From Hydrangea macrophylla (taxonomy: Eukaryota > Streptophyta > Magnoliopsida > Cornales > Hydrangeaceae), in the NCBI GenBank assembly GCA_033977485.1, contig CM066983.1, positions 62,971,010-63,035,009 of the forward strand: a stretch of DNA of 64,000 nucleotides, read 5' to 3'. Below the pieces are notes generated by a model. That model was not told the DNA's origin. It saw only the letters and a list, made by a program, of their open reading frames with translations, and ran no database searches. The translations under genes were made by a program, and so were the position numbers. Below, piece after piece: positions 47,044 through 58,398 of this stretch. Positions within the stretch are counted from its first letter, which is position 1. The number at the start of each line of letters is the position of its first letter.

Positions 47044-47660
47044 TCCACCGCCATGGCATCGACTTGGACCCAACGAAGGCCAAATCAATAATGGACATGC
47101 CTGCACCAACCACCCAAAAGCAATTGAAGCAATTCATGGGAAGGGTGTCCTATCTTCGTAGATTCATCCCAGCATTAGCAGAAATCTCTCACCCCTTGGG
47201 AGATCTACTGAAAGGAAATGTCAAGTTCAGGTGGGACCAAGTTCACCAAAACTCCTTCAATGCCGTCAAAAAGACATTTGCAACACCGGCCACTATGGTG
47301 GCGCCGGTACAAGAGAGGCCACTTCTCCTCTACCTCACGTCAACATATAAATCAATAGGAGCATTACTTGCTCAGGAGGTGGAGGGACAAGAAAAGCCAG
47401 TCTACTACATCAGCCGAGTGATCCGAGATGCTGAGGTAAGATACACGCCCATCGAGCGCCATTGCCTTGCACTCATTTTTGCAGCTTAGAAATTTAGGCA
47501 CTACTTCCTCAGCCATGCAATACACTTGGTGACGAGGTGTGATCCACTTTGATACCTCCTATCTAAGCCGGCTCTCTCTGGACAAATGGCAAGATGGCTC
47601 CTCTTCCTGGCAGAATTTGACATCACCTGTATAACTCCGAGGGCAATAAAGAGCCAAGCA
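47010..47660 (+). pseudogene. Tat-like RT thumb and first RNase H, two stops
   Basis: FLGFVVHRHGIDLDPTK and FMGRVSYLRRFIPAL (about 47030-47170) are the RT connection. RNase H: LLLYLTSTYKSIGALLAQ (about 47325), KPVYYISRVIRDAEVRYTPIE (about 47395-47455), then TAG 47487 and TGA 47550 interrupt RHYF and DPL..LLSKPAL. The first catalytic Asp of the usual LYL(A/S)VS motif is absent, as is common in Tat elements, where this domain is degenerate. Confidence 0.85.
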
Positions 47661-48374
47661 CTTGCTGACCTTTTGGCTCAATTCCCAAGTGGCAACTTCG
47701 AACCACCTTCGGAAGCACTCCCAGGAGAGGAGTTGGAAAGTTCCATGACCATTGAAGATCTAGGTGAATGGACTCTCAGCTTTGACGGCTCCTCCACATC
47801 ACTTGGAGGAGGAGCTGGAATCAACTTGACGTCCCGAATCGACGGTTCCAAACTCCATTTGTCTTACAATCTTGACTTCAAATGCTCCAACAATAAGTCA
47901 GAGTATGAGGCACTGGTCCTGGGGTTGCTTGAAGCCACTAGGATGGGTATCAACCAGCTATGCATAATGGGAGACTCCAATTTTGTTATCAAACAAACCT
48001 CGGGAGAGTTCGCAATTCGAGAACCGGAGTTAGCAGAGTACAGGACCATCGTGCAGAGAATGTTGGACAAATTTGAAACAGTCCGAGTGGAACATGCGCC
48101 GCGATGGGACAATCGCTTCCCGGATGCCTTGGCAACTCTGGCCTCCAAAGTAGATGTGCCTGAGGGTTCCACACACATCGAAATTATCAAGAGAACTCTC
48201 CCATGCACAGTGCTGGAGTTACTACCCCTCGAAGAAATTAACGATTGGAGAGCCCCCATCGTCACCCAGCTACGGAGCCGCGAAAGAAAGTTGGCAATAT
48301 CCGACCTAAGGAATTTCACCCCCCTCGGGAACAACCTCTACTTTCGTGCACCAACAGGGGTCTTAGCACGATGA
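47660..48374 (+). pseudogene. Second, archaeal-type RNase H of the Tat-like element
   Basis: An open stretch (from 47586 to TGA 48372) contains WTLSFDGSSTSLGGGAGI (first Asp, about 47770), NNKSEYEALVLGLLEA (Glu, about 47890), IMGDSNFVIKQ (Asp, about 47965) and NRFPDALATLAS (last Asp, about 48110). All four catalytic residues are present. Extra archaeal-type RNase H domains were acquired by Tat-group elements and are thought to supply the activity lost by the first one. Confidence 0.9.
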
Positions 48375-49807
48375 GTAGGGGAGGAAGAGGGCAGACTCCG
48401 CCTCCACCAGATTCACCGTCATTTTTGCGGAGAAAAGGACATCAGTTTGTACCGAATAGTGCAAAGAAAAGGATACTACTGGCCAGAAATGTCCAGAGAA
48501 GCTTTGATACTCCAACAAGCATGTATGAAGTGCCAAGACGCCCCAAATAAGGAAGAATGCAACTTTACTACCCAAATCACAGACTGGTGATGCCCATACA
48601 TCGACTACTTGACAGAGGGTTCACTCCCAATCGATAAAGCTGATGCATCAATCATAAGAAAGCAGGCTCCCAAATTCTTCATCCGCGAAGATATGCTTTT
48701 TCGACGCAGCTTCAATGGAGAACCATTACGGTGCGTAGCCAGAGGAGAAATTCACCAAGTCCTAAGCGAGGCACATGAATTCGAACACCAAGGAGGTAGA
48801 AAATTATATCGTCACCTCTTGGATCTCGGGTACTACTGGCCAACAATGGAGAAAGATTTGAGGCCCATGTCAAGCGATGTTACCCCTGCCAAATCCATGG
48901 AAATTGAATCCACGCTCCTGCCGTCGATCTACGAGCACTGTCGACACCATGGCCTTTCCATACTTGGGCCCTTGACCTCATAGGACCGATCTCCCCTGCG
49001 TTAAAAGGCAATATCTGGATTCTTGCAGCAACAGAACTTTACACCAAATGGGTAGAGGCCATTCCGATGAGGAGAGCAGTGGGACCCGCAGTGGCAGCCT
49101 TCATCCGAGAACACATCGTATGCCGCTTCGGAATCCCCAAGGTGATCTTATCCGATAACGGGACCCCGTTCGTCAACAAGCACGTAGGACAACTTCTCCT
49201 GTCCTACGACATCACCCACCACAAATCCACGCCCTATTATCCAAAATGCAACGGTCAAGCAGAAGCCACTAATAAGACGCTACTGAAGATCCTGAGCAGA
49301 ACAATGAAGGACTGTCCCAAGATATGGGCTGATCAACTCCCCCTAGCCCTTTGGGCCTACAGGACCTCGAAAAGGCGACCAACTCAAGCAACCCCATTTT
49401 CATTGGTCTATGGAGCTGAATCTGTCTTACCCACAGAATTGGTGGTGGCCTCCGCCCGGATAGCTATGAAAAGCGAGGTTCTGCATGACCCACGCCCAAT
49501 GATGTTGGAGCAGTTAGACGAACATAGAGACACATCACGATCAAACCTCCATAAATGTCATAAGAAAATCGCACGTGCCTACGATGCTATGGTTCGCCCT
49601 AGGGTCTTTAAGGAAGGAGACTTGGTCCTAAAGGCGGCTACACACATCATGAGAGGAATCTTAGCGCCCAAATTCACCCCCAAGTGGGAAGGGCCGTACG
49701 AAGTCAAAGAGGCCAACCCCAGCGGCTATTATAGGATCCAGAAAGTTGATGAGACCTCCCTATCTGGACCTATCAACACCCAATGGTTGAAGCTATATCA
49801 TGCTTAG
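48375..49807 (+). pseudogene. Tat-like integrase, frameshifts and one stop
   Basis: The zinc-binding part is split: GYYWPEMSREALILQQACMK near 48473 in one frame, TGA at 48588, then 48609-48983 with HEFEHQGGRKLYRHLLDLGYYWP near 48775. A frameshift near 48880-48980 leads to the DDE core: ALDLIGPISP (about 48970), ILSDNGTPFVNK (about 49145) and NGQAEATNKTLLK with the Glu (about 49253). C-terminal WAYRTSKRRPTQATPFSLVYG and the WEGPYEV block (about 49690) follow, ending TAG 49805. No chromodomain, as expected for Tat. Confidence 0.9.
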
Positions 49808-50023
49808 GCAAGATAGTAGTTGTTTACTTTCCCTAAGAAGAGTTGTTTCCTACACACATGTACCACATCATTTATAAACAACTTTTCCTTTTTTTTGCAA
49901 ATACTCGCAAAAATATTCGTCACATTATTATTGCTACACCAAGCTTGTAAAAAAAAAATTTATTTACAAGTTGTGACCACCACCATAAAAGTCCAGGTTA
50001 AAATCCACCAACTAAATATTCTT

Positions 50024-50713
50024 TCACTCCACAAACAAACCAGCAGTCACCAATGTCTCATTATCCACCTCATCTACCTCATCGATAGCAATTCCAGCCC
50101 TCAAACGCTGCTCTATGATTCTTGCTCTTGCCAATCTTTCCTCATACATCCTGCACTCCTTCCCACCGCTATCTACAGCCGCTTGAAGCCACAACGCTCG
50201 AGCTTCTTGTTGCACTGTACGAGGAACACCTGTTCTCCTCAATTGTCCTGTCGTTGTTACCAACTCCACTCGAGCTCTCCGATAGTTCTCACTAACTGCG
50301 GCAAGTTGTCTTTCTTCAAATCGCCGCCTCCGCCGTGCCTCCACAAATTGTCGAAGTAGGACCACCATATCAAGGTGCTCCGTCAACCACAACAGCCGCA
50401 GTCCCTGCGTACTCATGTCATGAATACTTCCCCTTACACTTTGCATGTAGTCATAAGTGGCAGCACCAAGGTTAGTCCTACATAACTCTAAAATTACCTT
50501 ACCTAACATTTCACAAGCTAGCAATCGTTCTTGTTGATCCATATAGGCTAACCCTGTAAAAGTCTGCGGATAGTTTACATATATCCTCTCCAATTGAAGG
50601 ATAAGTTCTTCTCATACAAGAATGCCTCGCCAACCCCCCGGCGCATCACCAAATCTCGCTGGTAAGCGCGACTGACTCAGCCCTAGGTTGGACGCTCGTG
50701 AGGAGGCGGCCAT
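50024..50713 (-). pseudogene. Antisense ORF of the Tat-like element, coiled-coil-like, one stop
   Basis: On the minus strand an ATG at 50713-50711 opens a frame of about 229 codons ending at 50024, with one TGA near 50610 and a second possible start at 50593. The product is Arg/Glu-rich (VEARRRRRFEERQLAAVSEN, CRMYEERLARARIIEQRLRAG), compatible with a helical or coiled-coil protein, and ends with an acidic DEVDEVDNE. A TATA-like TTAATATAAAAA lies at 50770-50781 on the same strand, about 60 bases before the ATG. I do not recognise a family. It may be a separate gene or the tail of the neighbouring antisense gene. Confidence 0.6.
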
Positions 50714-50769
50714 AGCTTAGCCCTCCACCTTAATGTTACTTATGCACGCCTTAGAAAGACCAGCCCTCT

Positions 50770-50781
50770 TTTTATATTAAA
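50770..50781 (-). promoter_or_regulatory. TATA-like box for the antisense ORF
   Basis: Minus strand TTAATATAAAAA, well placed upstream of the ATG at 50713. Confidence 0.4.
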
Positions 50782-51158
50782 AAAACTAAACACATACCCT
50801 TGCATAATACAGACACATGTCAAGTGTTTGCATCGCTACCCATTTTGCATAAACACGTGTTTACACCCTAACCTATTTGTACATATCCCGTGATTTAATT
50901 TCTCCATTATTTTACAAAATTGTCACGGATTTACTAGTCATGCCCTTTTCTTAAAAAGAAAAGAGAGATAAAGAGGATCATAAATATAATTTCAAAAAAA
51001 AAAAACAAAACAAAAAAAATCCTAGAGGAACAATTTAGGGAGTCATTGTTCCATGTAGGACAAAAAAAGGGGTGCCTCAAACATTCGATACAATCATCGT
51101 CAGTATTACCTATTACAATCGTCACTGATCACTTAAGAACACCAAAGACACTGTAAAA

Positions 51159-51160
<2 letters not shown>

Positions 51161-51232
<72 letters not shown>
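51161..51232. repeat. (TAA)n microsatellite, about 24 units
   Basis: Perfect TAA array between the two antisense ORFs. Confidence 0.95.
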
Positions 51233-51261
51233 GATATACATCAAATAGAACCACCCCCACA

Positions 51262-54200
51262 CTATCGATGGAGAAACGCCAACTCCCCATCTAAAGACAA
51301 ATCACCAATTACAAAATCTTCGGGAGGCAAGTCAAAAGACACAGTTGACCGCAACTGCTCATCCTCGCACAGTTTAAGCACTATCTCCCTCTGACCGCTA
51401 AACTCAGCCATCAACAACTTGATGGCCTATTCTTGTGATTGATGGACTAACAGCCTGGCCCTCAAAGACGACATCTCCGCCTCTATCACCCGTATACTAT
51501 CAAGGCATCGCCGCTCTTCTCCTTCTAACTGCGCAAGCTACCCATCACACAGTTCTACCGTCACTTGAGCACCCCGAACAAATAAGCACGATTTAACCAG
51601 AGCAAGACGCTGCTCCAACCACCTTATGTCTGAACCACAAAAGTCACCAAGCGATTTAATCTCCTTAAGAATACCATCAAAAGCCAACATATCCATGTCG
51701 CCTAGACGAACGGCACACAAAGATCGCATCACCGACGAAAGGACACCACAGAAAAAAGACTTGAAACGAGGAGCGGTATCCTCATTGAGCATGGACCCGA
51801 ATGTCTCAGGATACTGCCCATAAACCATCTCCAATACGGCTGCATCACCAACAGAACAGTTAACGCCGTGCCACATAATATCAGATGCCACATTACCAAC
51901 ATCACCAACCGAAACCGTCACCGGCAAAGGTACCGAGACCGAAACAACGGTGCTATCCATTATCGAAACTTCCGAAAAAGAAGGCCCTGACACGGAAACC
52001 CTCGAGGCGAAAACAGCCGGAGATATAAGATTAGCAACACTCGAAAGCTGCGACTGAAAACCACTGAAGCCACCCTCCGAAACACCAAAATGTGCAGTAA
52101 TACCAGAAGTCGCAGCCGAACTGGCCACATCCCGAAAAGCAGTAAAGGCTGAGGATAGCGCAGACTCCTGACACACACGCATCGTAGGCACGATTGCAGC
52201 AGAAAAACCTCGTGCCAACAACCCTTGCCGCTCGAATGGACAAGTAACAGAGGACGATACAGACGACCCATAAACAAAAAAACCAGTAGGCGCCGACGCC
52301 ATCACAGAGCCAGAAGCAGTAGGCGCCGACGAAGAAACCAAGACAGAAGGTCGTCCCCCACCACCCACTACCTCCTCCTCTTCCTCGTCCTCACCATAGT
52401 TTTCAACGCTGTCAATGCCATCCTCTTCCTCCTCCTCAGCATCCTCAGCATCATCGCCCCTAGAGTCGCACATGAAAACAGATTCCCTCTCCTGAAATAA
52501 TCCATCCGAGGCTCTAACCACCTCTTCCATCAATAAATCCACCTGAGTACCACCAATAAACTCTATATCCCCTAAATCATCGCAAGGAACAGCCAGACCT
52601 GTTGAAGTCTCCCCACCCCCACTAGCAATACCAGCATTATCAAAACGAATAGGCCCTCTGGATCCCCCACCTCTACGCAGCCATTTCCTTTTTGAACTAG
52701 ATGCTGATGACACTATCACCTAGCAACAAAAATTTTTAATCAAAAAATAATAATAATACAATTTTTTTTTTACTTCGCAATAGGGTAATACAAAAAAAAA
52801 CGAAGGGATGACATAATTAATTTTCTTTTTACCTCTGCCAAAACCTCCTTTCCTACGATATAATTGGCTTTCTTCTTTAAGGCTTTCTGAACAGCCGTAC
52901 CAAAAGGATCTGCGTACACTGCACCAACTCAGCCCTCCGAAGTTGTGGTCCAGGAAATATCCTTAGCCCCGAAACACGACAAACCCCATTCATCATAATG
53001 CCTAGGAGTAGGGGCACGAAGAGATACATCGCCACATCGAATTTGCCCAATGACCAGGGCAGGAGGAGAACCCTCACATTACGAACGAAACGCTAACAAA
53101 GAACTCTGCCAAAAAGTATCATAATCAGGGAATCACCGCCCCCGTCTCCCTAGCGGTGGCAACACCATATCACACCCAAACCGTAGATATCCGTCGCTGA
53201 AACCAACACAACATAAGGCAAAACTATCGGAAGACAGAGCAGTGCGTGCCAAAGGAGTACCTTGATCCAAACCTAACTACCGCCTAACCCGATCAGGACG
53301 GTACGCCATTACACTGCCACCTACCTCCCAAACTACGGGAAGATAAAGACAGGTATAGATGGTCATGGCAGCAGCTACAGTAAGAGAAACTACACTAAAC
53401 TCATCAGCCAAAACGTGAGTACTAGCAGCCTCACTCCATGGAGAAACCCCCGCTCGATAGCCCGGGCCTGTCCGACCATAGGGACGCCAATCAAATGAAT
53501 CCACATCATCTATAACCGATGACAAAGAACGCTCAGGTGGCCCACAATTACTCCACCGACATACTCGATACTCTGGTGTAATGCGATGATGATTTGGAAT
53601 CACTAACCCGCGGTGATAACGCTCATAAATAAAAGTCTGCAGAAATGGAATAGACACAAACGTGGCAACATCATACCTACCAAACGAGCGAGACATATCC
53701 AACACGGCCACGTCCAGCCGCGCATATAACGAACCCAAAAAGAGACCAGCTAGGGGAACAACTTTCCCTCTAGATAAAATAGCAGCTACCCCAAACCAAC
53801 GAAAGCTCGGCCCATGCTCAGGAGATCCCTCAAAAATGCACCGTGAAAGCCAACACGCCAAATAGGCGGCATATCTATAATCATGCATCAAGCCAATCTC
53901 AATATCACGTGTACCACCCTCAGGGACGAACCTTTCAGGCTGGTGGTCTTCCCAAAAGTACCGCATAAACGCTTGAAAATAAGCTTTCTTGCCATTCCCC
54001 TTCGCCGGTCCAGGAATACGAGCACCCGTACTAGCATCAAATACCGAAGATCTCTGACAATATTGCAACCCCTCCTTAAGTACTTTCACAATCTGTTGCT
54101 CCTCCGCATCTAACACATAGGTCACCAGATTAATATCCCCCAAGATGCTGAGCTTCAATAAGACTGATACATCCTCTAAAGTCGGCGTAAATTTACCCCA

Positions 54201-54689
54201 GGCAGTGATAAACGTATGTGTAGAAGTGCACCACCGAGACATCAATGTCACCATATCCGACTCAACCCGAGATACACTAGCAAGATCACGCCAGCACATA
54301 ACTGAGTCATAGATTTGGGCTTGCCTAAGTGGTCCCTCAAACTCTCGGATAATGGCGTCTGTCCATTCTTGCCAATCCTCCTTCAGAAAAAGCCTGTTTG
54401 CAAACTTCCAATTCGAATAGGGACAATCCCCACGTTCCACTTGAAATCGCATCACTTTTGCAAAATCAACAAGATCAGCATCAGAAACTAAGGCAGGTAA
54501 AGGAGAAGCCACACCCAAGTCTGTAATAGCCTGTTCAACCTGAACCCAAAATTCGTCTACGTCACCAAGGAACGGCGCTCTCAACCAGCGCGATAAAGGG
54601 GGAATTGAAGGAGCACTCTGTGAATTGCCTTTGAATGGCTTACCAAGCTGCGAATTGTCCTTCAACGGCTTACCACCACAGGGAGCCAT
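51262..54689 (-). pseudogene. Antisense plant-mobile-domain (PMD) ORF with one intron, six stops
   Basis: Minus strand: exon 1 is 54689-52833 (619 codons), a GT-AG intron 52832-52720 (113 bp) follows, and exon 2 is 52719-51262 (486 codons). The frame is kept across the intron and both exons are multiples of three. Exon 1 begins MAPCGGKPLKDNSQLGK and carries the PMD core: FEGPLRQAQIYDSVMCWRDL, LMSRWCTSTHTFITAWGKFT, PTLEDVSVLLKLSILGD (residues about 115-190). Exon 1 has four in-frame stops (first at 53277) and exon 2 two (first at 51538). Exon 2 contains an acidic run (EDEEEEEVV) and a Ser-rich region. PMD proteins are linked to silencing in plants; PMD ORFs are known in some gypsy elements. 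Confidence 0.8.
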
Positions 54690-55693
54690 AACACCTGCAT
54701 TTTACAATGCCAACAATCAACAGAAATATACTTGCAACACACAAACAAATGCGTAAATATAAACACATATAACAAAATATATCGACGGTCACCAAGAAAG
54801 CACACACTTACAGCAAATGACAACTATCCCGACTTCACACAACCACAAGTAGCCCGCCTACAACCGAGATCAATAGGAAAAGGAAGCACCAAAAGAGTGA
54901 TAAGATCACACAACCACCATAATGCAGGCAAAAAAGCAACGAACCTCGGTCTCCTTCACCTAAGCATCATCAAACGACACCAATAGATAAGTACAAATGC
55001 TCTCTTTCTAGATTTCTTATCACTACAATACACTCTTGGACACTTAAAGCTGACGCCAACACTGGCACCACCACTTAACACCACTACCCCACTCGACGCC
55101 ATTGATAAAAAAAAAAGAGAAAGGTCCATCGTTGAAACTTACTGTCGCCAACTAGTTGGCTTACAAGATTCATCGCCTAAGCTAATGGGACCCACCCTTT
55201 ATGCCTTCACCACTAACCGACGATTTATGGTGTCGACAAGCCCATCATCAATAGAGTTGGACCATCAACAACCCACTCCTTAAGCGACAACTAGTGTCGA
55301 CGACTACACCTCCAAACACCCACCCCAACTGCCGCCCAACCTAAGGAGTCCTATCCTTCACCCAACGACATACCCAAACCCTCACTACTTAACAATGGCT
55401 AACCCAACCAGCCTTGCGACACACACCCCTCAGTTGACACCCCTTCTGTCGATAGTGCAACCCATCGCTATAACCCCTGTCCACCATCGACAATAGCCTT
55501 TGCTATTGCCACCATGCCAGTGGTCCCACACCACCATCCAATCCCGTCGCCGAGATTGTCGACACCCATACTTTCCACAGACAACCCCAATCGACGGCAC
55601 TCCCATCGCTACTGTCGGGACCATCAACCTTACTGCTAGTATACCCCCACCCCGGCCATCGCCTCAGACTCGTAAATCCCAAATCAGCGCTTG
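54690..55693. other. Tat-like element, region before the 3' LTR; no gene seen
   Basis: Non-coding on both strands as far as I can see. From 55180 to 55660 it is pyrimidine/CA-rich with many loosely repeated CCACCATCGACA- and CCAACC-like pieces. No polypurine tract is found directly before the 3' LTR match, in line with the missing LTR start. Confidence 0.5.
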
Positions 55694-56260
55694 CCAATAC
55701 ACTGCCCTGTCCATATCCCCATTTAATGACCCCAACTACCTCAAATAAACGGCCACTCCGAAGAGGCCAACTCAGCTACCTCCAGCTGTGCCAAGGACCT
55801 CACAAGCTCTGTATAAATACCGACCTCATTCAATACGTCCAATAACCAGAGCTCAACCTAGAGCTTAAGCTTTAACCCAGTCTTAAGCTGCGATTCTAAG
55901 CACTTAAGATGTTCATCACCTTCTCCAAAATCCCCGAAAACACAACTCTCAGCCATTACTCAACCTTCCCCTACCTCTCCTTTAGCCTCACGGAATAACT
56001 CCCTCTCATACACCAGTCTCCAACCGATAACCAACCCTCTACTGTTTTCTCTCTCTCTTATTTGGGACTACTCTGGTTCTCACGCGAGCCATACACTCTC
56101 CAAGTCCCACCATCGTTGGTTGTTTACATATATTCATTATTATTATTATTATTATTATTATTAGTATTATCTTACCAAACTCTCACCACTTGGCACTAAC
56201 CAGCCTACGTGTTATACCTATCCCTCATATACTATCCACATCGGATACAGAACTCACACA
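55694..56260 (+). repeat. Truncated 3' LTR of the Tat-like element, 567 bp
   Basis: It matches 42925-43525 of the 5' LTR from CCAATACACTGCCCTG to CTCACACA, with a 27-bp deletion near 56185 and a shorter (ATT)n. The first 1240 bp of the LTR are not found. Confidence 0.9.
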
Positions 56261-56265
56261 AGTAC

Positions 56266-57362
56266 TATACAGGTTGGCAAAATTCTTGCTGCAATATTTG
56301 CAATTGAACCTTCCAGTGAAACTTATTATGGCTGCCAAGGTATAAATCTGGTTATATTCCTCTGTATGAGTTTTCATATAAAAAATTGTCCATATATTCT
56401 TCCAATACCTTATAGTGAATATCTTTGTTTTATCTTATTTAAGGAGATTCCCCGGTTTTGACGATTTATCAACTTTGATTTCCCTTCAGGTTATTTTATT
56501 GGGAAGGTTACATCACAGAAACCTTGTGAATCTGGTTGGATATTGTGCAGACAAGAGCCAGCATATGCTCATCTATGTCTACATGAACAAAGGCAGTTTA
56601 GCTTTTCATTTGTATAGTGAGTTCTCAATAACTTTTGTGTCTATGGAAGATTAATAGGAAAAACAAGTTTTTCTGTAGTTGACATTACAAGACACTTGTA
56701 TGCATTGTATTGCAAGTACTGAAATTTGATCGTATCAAAATTCTAAACATTACTATTAAGTCGTGGATTAGAGTCTATAGAATGGATCATTTTGAGTCAT
56801 CCATCATGATTGAATTTTGTAGTAATTGAAGGGCCCTACGTGTTACTTCTTTCGAGGTTATGAGCTTAAATAGATGCTTCTTTGGTTGAAAGGTTCTGAC
56901 CAAGAAAACAAAGCAAAACAACTGCGGCTAATGCTGTACTTTCGCAAACACTACTGCCTCATGCAAGAGCAAACCATGAACTTGAAGTTGAACTCTTCTC
57001 AGCGCCGGTATAGAATGGCCCAAGTTAGAATAGAGCTTATCTTTTAGTGTTACGACGTACCAGACATTGGTTTCGGGTGTGTAGTTTCCTAGTTCTCAAG
57101 AAATCAGTTTCCTTCTAAATATGAGGGGAAAAAAAAGGAAAATGGATTGTGAGTTTTAGGCTACTTTCTTTGATATAATAAGTTTTAATGATCCTTCTCT
57201 ACTTATTTTATTCATTATATTTATACTTCAACATATGTTTTTCTAATTCTTTAGTGTTTAATGTTCATTTGTTCAGATGAAAAGCATGAACCCTTGAGCT
57301 AGGATTTGAGGGTACAAATAGCTCTAGATGTAGTAAGAGGTGTGGAGTATCTTCATGATGGA
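56266..57362 (+). pseudogene. Receptor-like kinase gene fragment (CRLK-like) captured by the CACTA element
   Basis: Exon 56490-56616 follows the acceptor TTTCCCTTCAG and ends at donor GTGAGT; it reads LLGRLHHRNLVNLVGYCADK and HMLIYVYMNKGSLAFHLY, kinase subdomains IV-V. Exon 57277-57362 follows GTTCAG and ends at GTAAGC; it reads EKHEPLS, TAG at 57300, then DLRVQIALDVVRGVEYLHDG (toward subdomain VIa). The wording is closest to plant calcium/calmodulin-regulated receptor-like kinases (CRLK1 type), from memory. Preserved introns show it came from genomic DNA, not cDNA. An exon-like piece 56272-56340 is not recognised. The ATP-binding part and the catalytic loop are absent. Confidence 0.8.
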
Positions 57363-57669
57363 GTAAGCTTTGAACTTTATTTGCACTAAATAAGCACTCT
57401 ATTGTGCACTCACAGTAAATGTTTATCATTCTGCTCTAACATGTGCATCATTTTGTGTTTATGGTACTTATTTTGACCCCACCCTTTTTTTTTCCTTGTT
57501 TTTGTAATATTTGTTTTTGGACTAGCATTTGGGCTTTTCAAAAGTTCATTTGAAACCACCCATTTGGACCAAAAAAGAAGCCAACTATGACATAAATTCC
57601 TTTATAAACTCATTTTGGGGAAGAATCTGGGACTAGTAGAGCTAGTGAAAGTACAGTATTTTGTGAAAG
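57363..57669 (+). other. CACTA interior after the kinase exons; no gene seen
   Basis: Probably the intron after the last kinase exon. The next exon expected of the family (catalytic loop HRDIK) is not found here or after the following insertion. Confidence 0.45.
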
Positions 57670-57674
57670 CAAAG

Positions 57675-58338
57675 TGATACACCCAAAACTAGTCCATGCC
57701 CAGGTGGTTCTATTCTGCAACTACTGACAAGCATCATCCCGAGCGGGTTGGTTCACCTGATGCCTCCCGAACGGTTCATCCACGACCCGATCAACAGATC
57801 GGAAAGACGGTACAGGCACATCCCACCGCGGGAACAGCTCATCCGGGCCCACAGGCATGATCCCGAGCATTCCGGGCAGTTTCCTACTCAAGCTAGAAGA
57901 CTAGTGGAAAGTGCAAACTATTTTCTAATCCAATTAGGAAACCCCCACAATTAATGTCAATCAATCCTAATACAATTAGGAAACTTACTTGATTGCTGTC
58001 AATCACATCTTAATTTGATTATATTTCCTTATCCATATACGAGTAGGTCTCTTACATCTATAAAAGAGACCTCTCACCCCCCATTGAAGGGGCCGACTTT
58101 TCAGTCTACACAGTACCTCTAGCATTCATCAACATGCCCGGCTGGCCTATGTTAGCTCTAGACTTGTTGGTTCACCACAGGCCCCCGGCTCTTTTATAGT
58201 ATAGTGAACGTGCTCAGACACACACGTGGACGTAGGTACCTTCATTAACAGGGCCAAACCACATGCAAAAAACCAGTCTCTCACTCTCTCTCCCCTAAAC
58301 TTGCTCTAATTTACTTTAACCAAATTTTGACATCATCA
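57675..58338 (+). repeat. 5' LTR of the gag-only element
   Basis: 664 bp, TG...CA, with TATAAAAG at 58059-58066. Confidence 0.95.
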
Positions 58339-58341
58339 GCT

Positions 58342-58359
58342 TGGCGCCGTCTGTGGGAA
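58342..58359 (+). promoter_or_regulatory. Primer-binding site of the gag-only element
   Basis: TGGCGCCGTCTGTGGGAA, three bases after the LTR. The tRNA is not assigned. Confidence 0.8.
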
Positions 58360-58398
58360 CGACAAGTTCTTCATCAACAAATGTCTTGGCTGATAGTC

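Larger units (their letters stand above)
41681..56260 (+). mobile_element. Tat-like Ty3/gypsy retrotransposon, 14,580 bp, TSD AGTAC
   Basis: It begins TGTAGGTAATGG and ends CTCACACA, flanked by AGTAC (41676-41680, 56261-56265). It has a 5' LTR (41681-43525), a primer site (43529), gag-protease, RT, RNase H, a second (archaeal-type) RNase H and integrase on the plus strand. Two antisense ORFs lie between pol and the 3' LTR. The dual RNase H and antisense ORFs are hallmarks of the Tat group. The 3' LTR is only 567 bp, its first 1240 bp having no match. Many nonsense codons and some frameshifts make it inactive. Where both LTRs exist I count about a dozen substitutions over roughly 560 bp. Confidence 0.95.
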
